The translations under genes were made by a program, and so were the position numbers. The notes below the pieces were generated by a model. The model had not been told where the DNA came from and did not search any database. It was given only the letters and a program-made list of their open reading frames with translations. Positions 1 through 8,312 of a stretch of DNA of 64,000 nt are shown here, one piece after another (within the stretch, counting starts at the first letter, position 1; the number at the start of each line of letters is the position of its first letter). The stretch spans positions 1,860,001 through 1,924,000 of the forward strand of contig OY970300.1 of the NCBI GenBank assembly GCA_963716245.1, given 5' to 3'. Source of the DNA: VRUE01 sp963716245 (GTDB lineage: Bacteria > Actinomycetota > Thermoleophilia > Solirubrobacterales > 70-9).

Positions 1-1003
1 GCGCCGCCACCGGCACGGGGGTGGAGGGGGCGGGTGCCACGATCCGGGCTTTCGTCGCCACCTGCGTCGAGCCGCCGTTGGCGTTGGTCGCGGTGACCTG
101 GCACTGGATCGCGGTGCCTGCGTCGGCCAGGGCGATCGTATAAGAGGGAGAGGTCGCCCCTTCGATCGGAACGCCGTTTCGAAGCCAACGGTAGGAGATG
201 ACTTCGGCTTTGACAGGCGACTCGCATTTAGCTTCGAAGCCGATCTCCTCGGGCAGAAGCGGTGCACCGGAGATGAAGACCTGGTGACTCAGGTCGCTCG
301 AGGCGCCCTGGAATCGCAGTCCCGGTCCGGTTGCTTCTATGTCACCAACTGCTTCCGAGGACCACTCGCCGGAGCCGTTCAGGTAGGGGGACGCGTTCCC
401 CGGCCCTTCGCGACTGAGCGCTTCGTAGCCCTCTACCCCGCAATTAGAGCGGCGGTAGAGGTTGACGTAGCCGACCAGGCCGTCGGCAGCCAGCGGAATG
501 ACGTTGGTGTCCCGCACCCAGGCGCTGCAGAGATCGGAGGTGAAGGTCTCGAACAGGCTCTCCGTGTCCCAGTTGATGACTGGAAGAGTCCCTTTGCCCT
601 CGAAAAGAGCGGTACCCAGCGGCTGCGAGATCCCATGCGTCGACCAGCCGCTCGCAGAGCGAGTGGACATGTACTGATTCGACCACACGCCGGCGATCGC
701 GTCCCCAAACGCCGTCGAGGACGTGTAGGTGACCTTGTCGCCGGCGGCCGAGCTCTGTTTGTAAGAGGCGTAAAGGCCTCCGGCGATCGGGGTCAGTGCC
801 TGGATATCGCCTCCGTTTTTGTCCAGCGGCGAGACCAGCTCATAGGCTCGGCAATCTGGCAGCTGGGCGGAGGGGCCGCTGCGAAGTGCCTCGTTGGGGC
901 ACGGGTCGACAGCGGCGGTAGCCATGGGTGCGTCCGCCCATGCCAGCAGCAATCCCGCGCAAAGTCCGACCACCCCTGCCCTAACACGTCCTCTGACCTG
1001 CAT
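1..1003 (-). CDS. Secreted surface protein, C-terminus beyond window edge
   Basis: The frame is open from an ATG at 1003 to the left edge of the window (334 codons seen), so the 3' end is missing. Residues 1-30 form a signal peptide with an Arg-rich start, a hydrophobic core and an AXA-like end (ATAA). It is followed by CRAYELVSPLDKNGGDI, a signature I associate with large secreted or repeat proteins of Thermoleophilia. Around residues 265-320 is an immunoglobulin/PKD-like stretch (YRWLRNGVPI, then SYTIALADAG). An AAAGGGAC ribosome site lies just upstream of the ATG. It is probably an extracellular or wall-associated protein; substrate and function are unknown. Confidence 0.75.
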   Translation of the reverse strand, partial: MQVRGRVRAGVVGLCAGLLLAWADAPMATAAVDPCPNEALRSGPSAQLPDCRAYELVSPLDKNGGDIQALTPIAGGLYASYKQSSAAGDKVTYTSSTAFGDAIAGVWSNQYMSTRSASGWSTHGISQPLGTALFEGKGTLPVINWDTESLFETFTSDLCSAWVRDTNVIPLAADGLVGYVNLYRRSNCGVEGYEALSREGPGNASPYLNGSGEWSSEAVGDIEATGPGLRFQGASSDLSHQVFISGAPLLPEEIGFEAKCESPVKAEVISYRWLRNGVPIEGATSPSYTIALADAGTAIQCQVTATNANGGSTQVATKARIVAPAPSTPVPVAA

Positions 1004-1053
1004 CCCTGTCCCTTTCTTGATGGCTGCCCCGTCCCTGGCGCGGCGGCAAGAAA

Positions 1054-1083
1054 AAAATATCGGAACCGTCGGGTGTTTGTCAA
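1054..1083 (-). promoter_or_regulatory. Promoter of the left-edge secreted protein gene
   Basis: On the minus strand, TTGACA (1083-1078) is followed 18 bp later by TATTTT (1059-1054), or 17 bp later by ATATTT. It stands out in a GC-rich region. The start codon is at 1003, giving a leader of roughly 45 nt that contains a GCCGCGCCAGGGACGGGGC stem-like segment. Confidence 0.6.
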
Positions 1084-1112
1084 GAACTGCGCGGATATCC
1101 GCGCATCAAAAT

Positions 1113-1145
1113 GCGGCGCAGGCCGGGGCTTCCGACCTGCGCCGC
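1113..1145 (-). terminator. Hairpin downstream of the 1180-1821 gene
   Basis: Perfect 10-bp arms (1113-1122 GCGGCGCAGG and 1136-1145) flank a 13-nt loop. It lies 35 bp beyond the stop codon of the upstream minus-strand gene, where a terminator is expected. Only a short T run follows, so intrinsic termination is inferred from position and stem strength. Confidence 0.5.
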
Positions 1146-1179
1146 GCCGCTCTCGTAGGAGAGCTAGCGATCCATTCGT

Positions 1180-1821
1180 CTATTTGACGTGGATCCCAGC
1201 GGTGCTGCCTTTGACTGTCACGCTGTAGGTGTAGACAGCTTTCTGATTCAGTGTGAAGCCAAACGAGCATGCGCCGTGGGTCTGGAGACTCACTTCCGCT
1301 TCGCCGTGAGCTTCTACGTGGCCGCCGGCCTGGTTTGTGTAGGTGGGGCCTTTGAGGTTTACAGGGGTCTGTGTACCGATTGTCTCTGTGCAGGTCGAGC
1401 TGGAGTGGCTCGAACCAGCCTGATAGTGGTGGACTTCGATGGCTTTAACCGTCGGAGTCTGGGGGCACTCGATGTAGATTCCATTGGGTGTAGTTTGGAA
1501 AATAATGCCGCAGCCGTTGTCTGTAACTGTGACATTGTTGCTTGACGCACCTTCTGTCTTGCAGTTGATCCAGTTCGGATCGACTGTGAGCGAGGTCGAC
1601 TGACCCGCCGGAAGATGGCCCGCGAAGGTCTCCCCTTGACAAGTGAGCGTCGAGCCACTGACTACGAATACGTCTTCGGCGCCGACATCGGTTGCTTCTA
1701 CGTTCTGTGTCGAGCCGTCGACAGCTGTGAAGGTCGCCGCAGACGCCGACGACGCAATCAATGCGCTCATGGCGAATACAGCCACCAGCGCGAGCCCGAG
1801 GGCCCTGAACTTGTTGAGCAT
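1180..1821 (-). CDS. Secreted hypothetical protein, 213 aa
   Basis: The start was set at the ATG at 1821 because MLNKFRALGLALVAVFAMSA begins a classical signal peptide ending in ASA-A, and GAAAGGAAAAG lies just upstream; the frame extends further 5' but that stretch is the structured leader. The mature part (about 185 aa) is Thr/Ser/Asn-rich with six or more Cys in separated positions, suggesting disulfide-bonded beta structure. No catalytic motif or known domain is recognised. It has its own promoter and terminator, so it is probably monocistronic. I infer an exported surface or spore/biofilm type protein, of unknown function. Confidence 0.7.
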   Translation of the reverse strand: MLNKFRALGLALVAVFAMSALIASSASAATFTAVDGSTQNVEATDVGAEDVFVVSGSTLTCQGETFAGHLPAGQSTSLTVDPNWINCKTEGASSNNVTVTDNGCGIIFQTTPNGIYIECPQTPTVKAIEVHHYQAGSSHSSSTCTETIGTQTPVNLKGPTYTNQAGGHVEAHGEAEVSLQTHGACSFGFTLNQKAVYTYSVTVKGSTAGIHVK

Positions 1822-1844
1822 CTCTTTTCCTTTCGGATTGTTGT

Positions 1845-1906
1845 GCCGTGTCCCTCCCTGGGCACGGCTCCCTGTACTGGCTTGCCGCGTCCCTCCTGGG
1901 CACGGC
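1845..1906 (-). promoter_or_regulatory. Tandem stem-loops in the leader of the 1180-1821 gene
   Basis: Read on the minus strand, two near-identical hairpins lie 15 nt apart. Hairpin 1 (1906-1884) is GCCGTGCCC-AGGA-GGG-A-CGCGGC and hairpin 2 (1868-1845) is GCCGTGCCC-AGGGA-GGG-A-CACGGC. Each has a 6-bp and a 3-bp helix separated by one bulged A, with a purine loop. They fall in the roughly 100-nt leader between the promoter and the start codon. A related arrangement occurs upstream of the subtilase gene near 21.1 kb. No known riboswitch class was matched. Confidence 0.55.
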
Positions 1907-1927
1907 AGTCCTTGACGGACAGGGGGA

Positions 1928-1956
1928 TATCTATCTATTGAGATCTTGTTAATCAA
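1928..1956 (-). promoter_or_regulatory. Promoter of the 1180-1821 secreted protein gene
   Basis: On the minus strand, TTGATT (1956-1951), a 17-bp spacer and TAGATA (1933-1928) lie in a locally AT-rich patch. The predicted start site near 1921 gives a leader of about 100 nt that contains both stem-loops. Confidence 0.55.
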
Positions 1957-2186
1957 AGATTCTTTATGTTTATCTGTGGCCGAGCTCGGGAGCGCTCGGA
2001 TAGGCCCTGCAAATTACGTTGGAGCGTTTCGCGCGCGCGCAGATATGCGCGCGCGTGAGTCGGCGCGTGTGCCAAGCCGCGCACTCCGGGCCTCCATGAC
2101 TTCGACCGGGCCGATCGCTCGTCCTGGATCCAGCACGAGCTGCAGCTCTAACTACCGCGACGTTCTGATCGGCAGCGGACTGCCGC

Positions 2187-2771
<585 letters not shown>

Positions 2772-2815
2772 GGCCCGCACTCTATAGAAGGGCGAGGCTG
2801 GACTTCGCGGGGGGC

Positions 2816-4138
2816 TCAGGCGTGGGGCTGGGCGACGGTTGTGCCGTCGCCGCCCGTCGCCTTGACGCGGTACATCGCCCGGTCCGCGGCTGCCAGCAGC
2901 TCCTGCTCGCCGGGCCGGCCGTACTCGTCGAAGAGCGCCACGCCCACGCTGATCTCCAGCCTCAGCTCCTGGCCCTCGACGCGGATGGTCTCCTCTCGGA
3001 TCACGGCGGCCAGGCGCTCGGCGACGCCGCGGGCTCCCTCCTCGTCGGCCTCCGGGAGCAGCACGACGAACTCGTCCCCGCCGAGGCGCGCGACGACCGC
3101 CTGGGGGTCCGCCTGGACCCGGGCGGTGCCGCACCCGGCCGCACCCGGCGGGTCTGTGTCGCGTGCGACCACGTCGCTCGCCCGCAGGTTGTCGCGCAGC
3201 GCCCGGCCCACGGCACAGAGGACCTGATCGCCGGTCGCGTGGCCGAACGCGTCGTTGACCTGCTTGAAGCGGTCGACGTCGATAAGCAGCAGCGCGCCGC
3301 CGCTGCCGTAGCGCCGCGTGTAGGCCAGCTGGCGGCGCAGCTCCTCCTCGAAGCGCCTGCGGTTGAAGAGGCCGGTGAGCGAGTCGTGGTGGGAGAGCCG
3401 CTGCAGCTCCTGCTCGAGCACGATGCGATCGGTCACGTCCCGCGCGACCGCGTAGATCATCTCCTCCTCGGGGAGCGGCTGGGAGGCCCACTCGATCCAA
3501 CGCACGGAGCCGTCCTTGGCGAAGTACCGGTTGCGGAAATGCACTGTCCCCGCACCGCCTGAGATCGCCGCCGCCTCCTCTTCGGTGCTCGCGCGGTCGT
3601 CGGGATGCACGAACTCGATGAACGGCCGGCCGAGCAGATCCTCTTCGCTGTAGCCGAGGGTTCGTTCAAAGGCAGGGTTGACCCGCTTGAAGTAGCCGTC
3701 AAAGCCGGCGACGCAGATCATGTCCAGGGACAGATCGAAGTGGCGGGCGCTTTCGGCCTCCAGGGCGCGCAGGCTGGTCGCGAAGCGGCCGATCAGGTCG
3801 CCGATCATCAGGAAGACCGCGGCCCGCACGAGGTAGCCGACCAGGGTGAGGTCGACGTCCTCGAGCAGCGCCCAACCGGCGGCCAGCACGAATGCCAGCG
3901 CCCCCGCGAGGGCCCCTCCCCCCGGCCCGAACGCGATCGCGACGATGGCGATCGGGATCAGGTACAGGAAGCTGACGCCGTCCCCGGCCGAGCCGGCGAG
4001 GAGCCGCAGGCCGAGGATCCCGACGAAGAGCGCCGCCGCGAGCGTTACGGCAACCCTCTTGCGATTGACCAGGACGGAGACGGACGGGATCCAGATTCCC
4101 GACTCGCTTCCTCCGGGTGAAGTATTCAGCGCTCGCAT
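2816..4138 (-). CDS. Membrane PAS-GGDEF diguanylate cyclase with insert near the active-site loop
   Basis: 440 aa from the ATG at 4138 (GAGGGAGGG upstream). It would make cyclic di-GMP from GTP. Residues 28-120 carry four or so membrane segments; 130-235 is a PAS domain (DMICVAGFDGYFKRVNPAFE) with a PAC-like end; 248-430 is GGDEF, starting LSHHDSLTGLFNRRRF. The GGDEF motif itself is intact at 353-357, so the enzyme is probably active. Between the usual inhibitory-site motif RASD (319-322) and GGDEF lies a 25-residue insert (327-351) bounded by direct repeats of VVAR. It sits between tig and clpP on the same strand, possibly co-transcribed with clpP (44-bp gap). Confidence 0.9.
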   Translation of the reverse strand: MRALNTSPGGSESGIWIPSVSVLVNRKRVAVTLAAALFVGILGLRLLAGSAGDGVSFLYLIPIAIVAIAFGPGGGALAGALAFVLAAGWALLEDVDLTLVGYLVRAAVFLMIGDLIGRFATSLRALEAESARHFDLSLDMICVAGFDGYFKRVNPAFERTLGYSEEDLLGRPFIEFVHPDDRASTEEEAAAISGGAGTVHFRNRYFAKDGSVRWIEWASQPLPEEEMIYAVARDVTDRIVLEQELQRLSHHDSLTGLFNRRRFEEELRRQLAYTRRYGSGGALLLIDVDRFKQVNDAFGHATGDQVLCAVGRALRDNLRASDVVARDTDPPGAAGCGTARVQADPQAVVARLGGDEFVVLLPEADEEGARGVAERLAAVIREETIRVEGQELRLEISVGVALFDEYGRPGEQELLAAADRAMYRVKATGGDGTTVAQPHA

Positions 4139-4262
4139 GGCCCTCCCTCTACCTACTTTTCGGCATGGTCGAAACCGCCTGCAGCACTGCAATCGGACGT
4201 TCGTCTAGAAAACTGAAAAATCTAGATAGGAATGACCGCGTGCGCCAAATACGGGAGTGCTG

Positions 4263-5648
4263 CTACGAGTCGTCGCCCGGCGTCCAGAGGCTGCCGGCCG
4301 CCTCGCGCTCCTTCTCGGGCGTCCATATCTTCTCGCGCGCCTCGGCCTGCTCGAGCGGGATCGGCTTCGCCGCCTCGGCGACGACGTCGATCGCCTTGCG
4401 GAAGCGGATGTCGTCGCGGACCATCGCGTCGCGACCGCTCTCGCGCAGCCGCTTCAGCAGCTTCTCGGGCGTCGTCCGCTCGTGCTCGGCCGGATGCGCC
4501 AGCGCCTCCAGCATCTCCTCCTCGCTGACCTCGATCCCCTCCGCCTCGGCGATCGCCTCGAGCACCGCCTCGCGCCTCAGCTCCCGTTCGGCGTCGGGCC
4601 GCGACTCCTCGAGGATCTCCTCGCGCGTCTTCCCCTGCATCTGCAGGTATGCGTCCGGGCTCATGCCGCGCGCGGCGAGCTGGCGCTCGACCCGCTCCCA
4701 GCGCTCCGCGGCGCGCGCCGTGGCCAGGTCGTCGGGCATCTCGACGGTGGCCGCCGTGGCAGCCGCGTCAACCGCCGCGACCCGGAAGTCCTGCTCGCTG
4801 CGCTCGTCCATGACCTCGGAGACGCGCTTGCGGATGTCGGCGCGCAGCTCCTCCAGCGTGTCGAACTCGGAGGCGTCCGAGGCGAAGTCGTCGTCGAGCT
4901 CAGGGAGAACCTTCTCGCGGACCTCCTTGACCTTGACGTCGAAGACGGCATCCTGGCCGGCCAGCCGCTCGGCCTGGTAGTCGTCGGGGAAGCTGACCTC
5001 GACCTTGCGCTCCTCATTCGCGCTCGCGCCGGTCAGCTGCTCCTCGAACCCCTCGATCAGCTGACCGGTGCCCAGCTCGAGCAGGTAATCGGTCGCGGCG
5101 CCGCCCTCGAAGGCGCTGCCGTCGACGAAGCCCTCGAAGTCGATCAGCAGCACGTCGCCCTCCGCGGCGGCCCGCTCGACCGGCTCGAGCTTCGCGAAGC
5201 CTTCCCGCACCCGCTCGATCTCGCGATCGACGATCTCCTCGGGCGGCTCGGGCTCGGCCCGGCCGACCTCCAGGCCCTTGTACTCGCCCAGCTCCGCCTT
5301 CGGCCGCACGCCGATCTCGAACTTGAAGGCCAGCGGCTCGCCCTCGGCCTGCGGCGCCGAGACGATCTCGATGTTGGGATCGCCGACCGGCGCGATGCCC
5401 GAGGCGAGCAGGGCTCGCTCGTACCACTCCGGCAACGCCTCGCGGACTGCCTCCTCGAAGACGGCGCCGAAGCCGAGCCGCTGGATCACCAGCGACGGCG
5501 GCGCCTTCCCCTTGCGGAAACCGGGCATGCGCATCTCGCGCGCCAGGGCACGGGCGGCGCGATTGACGGCGCGCTCGACGTCGGCGGCGGGCACCTCCGC
5601 CTCGACCCGCACGCGCGAGCCGGGCAGCTCTGAGACCGTGGTCTGCAT
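4263..5648 (-). CDS. tig: Trigger factor, ribosome-associated chaperone and peptidyl-prolyl isomerase
   Basis: 461 aa. It binds nascent chains at the ribosome exit tunnel. The ribosome-docking signature GFRKGKAP is at residues 43-50. An FKBP-type PPIase domain occupies about 155-245 (GDVLLIDFEGFVDG, then GTGQLIEGFEEQLTG). The C-terminal helical arm domain follows, rich in Glu/Arg. Length is typical. The ATG at 5648 begins MQTTVSELPGSRVRVEAEVP, which matches the family start. Transcribed toward the GGDEF and clpP genes; tig-clp linkage is a classical proteostasis cluster. Confidence 0.95.
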   Translation of the reverse strand: MQTTVSELPGSRVRVEAEVPAADVERAVNRAARALAREMRMPGFRKGKAPPSLVIQRLGFGAVFEEAVREALPEWYERALLASGIAPVGDPNIEIVSAPQAEGEPLAFKFEIGVRPKAELGEYKGLEVGRAEPEPPEEIVDREIERVREGFAKLEPVERAAAEGDVLLIDFEGFVDGSAFEGGAATDYLLELGTGQLIEGFEEQLTGASANEERKVEVSFPDDYQAERLAGQDAVFDVKVKEVREKVLPELDDDFASDASEFDTLEELRADIRKRVSEVMDERSEQDFRVAAVDAAATAATVEMPDDLATARAAERWERVERQLAARGMSPDAYLQMQGKTREEILEESRPDAERELRREAVLEAIAEAEGIEVSEEEMLEALAHPAEHERTTPEKLLKRLRESGRDAMVRDDIRFRKAIDVVAEAAKPIPLEQAEAREKIWTPEKEREAAGSLWTPGDDS

Positions 5649-5722
5649 CGGCGGCGGACCCTAGACGATCGGTTCGGGGCGCGAGCCTCGCCGCTCCGAG
5701 CTTTTCCCGTGCCAGGGCACGG

Positions 5723-5857
5723 TCAAGACTCGTCGCGCCGCAACAGGCCGTGGCGCACCGCAACGGCGAAGTCGATCGCGAAGGCGAGGCCGCGTCCGAG
5801 CGGGCCGGTCACCAACCACGCCCTGAGGCGTACGAGGGGGTCGCGGCGCCTAGTCAT
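5723..5857 (-). CDS. Small membrane-associated protein, 44 aa
   Basis: The ATG at 5857 overlaps the stop codon of the upstream gene by 8 bp, so it is probably translated by coupling. The sequence MTRRRDPLVRLRAWLVTGPL begins with a basic stretch; a hydrophobic or amphipathic helix (GRGLAFAIDFAVAVRHGLL) and a charged tail follow. I recall similar short proteins with a WLVTGPLG core in related actinobacteria, but that is memory, not a search. Function unknown. A longer in-frame extension upstream would lie inside the preceding gene and is not favoured. Confidence 0.5.
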   Translation of the reverse strand: MTRRRDPLVRLRAWLVTGPLGRGLAFAIDFAVAVRHGLLRRDES

Positions 5858-7361
5858 CGTTTGCGTATTCCAGCAGGGAGGAGTCGACCAGCCACTCGAC
5901 GGGAGCGCGATCGTCGGTGTAGACCTCGCCGCCGGGCAGCCTCGGCGCCAGCCTCGCAGCGGCCTCGAAGGCAAGCGGGCGCAGCGGCGGCGGCAGCGAC
6001 CGGGCTGCGCGGCGCAGGTGCTCCGGGGACAGCCGCCCCCGGGCCGCGAGGAGCAGCGTGTTGGTCGGCTCGATCGGATGGCGCAGGACGGGACCGAACG
6101 CGGCTGCCATCGTCCGCCCGAGCACCCGCTCCAGCTCCTCGGCCCCCTCAGGGTGCCCCACGTTGACGACCACGACGCCGCGCGGCGCCAGTCGCTCCCT
6201 CGCCAGCTCGAAGAACTCGCGGGTCGCCAGGTAGAAGGGGATGTAGGGCTGCCGGTAGGCGTCGACCATGATCGCGTCGTAGCCGCCCGCGGAGCGCTCC
6301 AGCCAAGGGCGCGCGTCCTCCGCGAAGACCTCCATGCGGCGGTTGCGCAGGTCGAACCAGCGGCGGCCCAGCTCGGTCAGCTCGGCGTCGATCTCGACCG
6401 CGTCGACCGCCGTGTGCGGGAAGAAGCGGCCGAAGGCCCGCGCGACGGTGCCCGCCGCGTTGCCGAGGATCGCGATCCGGGCGAGCGGCCGGGGCCGCGC
6501 GACGAAGGGCAGGACCAGGTGGCCGTCCCAGTAGTCGCCGGTCAGGTACTCGCCCGGCCGGTACAGCGAGTGGACCGCCTGGCCCTCGTTCAGCTCGAGG
6601 ACGCGCGCTCCGTCGTCCCGTTCGACGACCCGCGCGTACTGGTGGGTCGTCTCGGTCTCGTAGAGCACCCGCCCCGTGTCCGCCGCCTTGATCGTCGCCG
6701 CGGGCATCGAGATCGCGACGGCGAGCAGGGCGGGCACGGCGGCGAAGCGCCAGCCGAGACCCACCGCGGCGACCAGCGCCAAGGCCAGCGCGAAGACGAG
6801 GAAGGTGCGCTGCGTGCCGAGCAGTGGGATCAGGACCAGCGCGGCCAGCATCGTGCCGAGCAGCGAGCCGGCGGTGGAGATCGCGTAGAGCCGGCCGACG
6901 ACCTCGCCGGCGCGCGCGAGGTCGGCGACGGCGAGCCGCACGGCCCACGGCGCGGCGGCGCCGAGCAGCGTGACCGGGACCGCGACGAGGACGAGCACGC
7001 CGAACAGCGAGCCGGCGAAGCCGCCGACCGAGACGGTGTCGAAGGCGTCAACGGAGAAGCCGAGGAAGGGCCGGGCCGCGAACGGCACCGCCGCGATCAG
7101 CACGGCGGCGCCCAGGACGAGCAGGCACAGCCCGCGTAGGTGGGGGTGCCGATCGGCGTAGCGGCCGCCGAGCCAGTAGCCGACCGAGAGGGCGACGAGG
7201 ACGACGCCGATCGTGTTCGCCCAGACGACGGTCGAGGCGCCGAAGTAGGGCGCCAGCAGCCGCGCCGCGGCGATCTCCGCGCCGAGGCTGGCCGCGCCGA
7301 CGACGAAGACGAGCGCCGCCAGCAACCACCGATCGGACGTGCCGCTTGTTTCAGGCCACAT
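5850..7361 (-). CDS. Fused membrane transporter-like / spermidine synthase-like protein
   Basis: 503 aa from the ATG at 7361 (MWPETSGTSDRW), preceded by a weak AGGTG. Residues 12-230 hold about seven hydrophobic segments starting LAALVFVVGAASLGAEIAAA, typical of the 'fused MFS/spermidine synthase' family. The C-terminal half is a Rossmann aminopropyltransferase-like fold (IAILGNAAGTVARAF, then VDAVEIDAELTELGR and GYDAIMVDAY). The glycine-rich SAM/dcSAM loop is GNAAGT rather than GGGDG, so substrate use is uncertain; these fusions often do not make spermidine. It begins 7 bp after the ctaG-like gene and is probably in its operon. Confidence 0.8.
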   Translation of the reverse strand: MWPETSGTSDRWLLAALVFVVGAASLGAEIAAARLLAPYFGASTVVWANTIGVVLVALSVGYWLGGRYADRHPHLRGLCLLVLGAAVLIAAVPFAARPFLGFSVDAFDTVSVGGFAGSLFGVLVLVAVPVTLLGAAAPWAVRLAVADLARAGEVVGRLYAISTAGSLLGTMLAALVLIPLLGTQRTFLVFALALALVAAVGLGWRFAAVPALLAVAISMPAATIKAADTGRVLYETETTHQYARVVERDDGARVLELNEGQAVHSLYRPGEYLTGDYWDGHLVLPFVARPRPLARIAILGNAAGTVARAFGRFFPHTAVDAVEIDAELTELGRRWFDLRNRRMEVFAEDARPWLERSAGGYDAIMVDAYRQPYIPFYLATREFFELARERLAPRGVVVVNVGHPEGAEELERVLGRTMAAAFGPVLRHPIEPTNTLLLAARGRLSPEHLRRAARSLPPPLRPLAFEAAARLAPRLPGGEVYTDDRAPVEWLVDSSLLEYANDD

Positions 7362-7368
7362 AGGGCAC

Positions 7369-8292
7369 CTAACGGGCGGCACGTCCCCGCTCGCCCGCGT
7401 CGGCGGCGATCCGCTCCTCCAGCCGTGCACCATGGCCGGCGGCGACGGCGCGCTGGGCGCGGCGCTCGTCGAGCGGCACGCCCCGCTCGCGCGCCAGCTC
7501 GAGCAGGCGCTGCTTCTCGGTCCCTTCCCTCGCCACCTCGAAGAAGACCCAGGCGAGCACGCCGAGGACGAGGAACGTGCCCTCGACCATCATGATCACG
7601 CCGGCCGTGCTCTGGTCGGCGAGCGGCGAGATCCCCCAGTAGCCCTCGCCGCCGGCGTAGATCGGGTAGAGCACCGAGCCCGACCACATCAGCACGTTGC
7701 CGAGGATCGCCCCGGTGAAGCGGACCGCGATCACGTAGCCGACCTTCCACGCCGCGCCGAACCACTGCGGCTTCGGCAACGGCCCGAAGACCGGCATCCA
7801 CATCAGGCAGCCGAAGAAGAGGAAGGTGGCGTGCTCGAAGGCGTGGATCGGCGCCGCGCCGTAGGCGTCCTGGTAGAGGGCGGGGATGTGCCAGACGAAG
7901 AGGTTGAGCGCCCAGAGCGGCAGGGCGACGGCCGGGTGGGCGAGGATCTGGAGCCGGTTGAAGACGTGGATCGCCAGCAGCGGCTGCAGCAGCGAGCGGG
8001 TCAGGCCCAGCACGAGCAGCAGCGAGGCGACGTCCCCGATCAGCAGGTGCTCCCCCATGTGCGCGATCACCAGCTCCTCGGAGAGGTGGCCGACCGGGCT
8101 GAACAGGGCGAGTGCGATCGTCGTCAGGCCGGCGCCGAAGCAGACCTGGCGCCAGGCGGGGACCGGCCTGCCGTCGAGCGAAAGCGCAGTCGCCCGTTTC
8201 CAGTAGAGGAGCCCGGCGAGCGTCAGCGGGATCAGCTCCAGCGGCGCGAAGGCGGCGGAGAAATGGCCGAGCGGAGGGCTTACGGGGACCAC
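7369..8292 (-). CDS. ctaG: CtaG-type cytochrome c oxidase assembly protein
   Basis: 307 aa polytopic membrane protein of the Caa3_CtaG family, implicated in copper delivery to haem-copper oxidases. Visible features are about seven membrane helices, a His-rich pair HMGEHLL in the second or third helix, WHIPALYQ, HAFEHATFLFFG and MWMPVFGPLPKPQWFG. The start is uncertain, since the intergenic gap to the divergent GH15 gene is only 20 bp. The C-terminal about 40 residues are charged and Arg/Glu-rich. Relevant because an oxidase-like locus lies near 57-63 kb in this window, although this gene is far from it. Confidence 0.85.
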   Translation of the reverse strand: MVPVSPPLGHFSAAFAPLELIPLTLAGLLYWKRATALSLDGRPVPAWRQVCFGAGLTTIALALFSPVGHLSEELVIAHMGEHLLIGDVASLLLVLGLTRSLLQPLLAIHVFNRLQILAHPAVALPLWALNLFVWHIPALYQDAYGAAPIHAFEHATFLFFGCLMWMPVFGPLPKPQWFGAAWKVGYVIAVRFTGAILGNVLMWSGSVLYPIYAGGEGYWGISPLADQSTAGVIMMVEGTFLVLGVLAWVFFEVAREGTEKQRLLELARERGVPLDERRAQRAVAAGHGARLEERIAADAGERGRAAR

Positions 8293-8312
8293 GCTGGTAG
8301 CTTGGCACCTCC

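Noticed and set aside
1845..1906. CsrA-type binding hairpins (GGA in the loops)
   Set aside because: CsrA is not expected in this lineage and no csrA gene is seen; the shared feature is the bulged-A stem, not the ANGGA loop.
1845..1906. Cyclic di-GMP or cyclic di-AMP riboswitch in the leader of the secreted protein
   Set aside because: GGGACGC resembles part of the GEMM motif, but the rest of the consensus and its tetraloop-receptor are missing, and the ydaO core is absent.
2033..2056. Alternating CG palindrome CGCGCGCAGATATGCGCGCG
   Set aside because: Low-complexity alternating GC sequence; the gap 1957-2186 otherwise shows only the promoter of the adjacent gene, and no gene is supported there.
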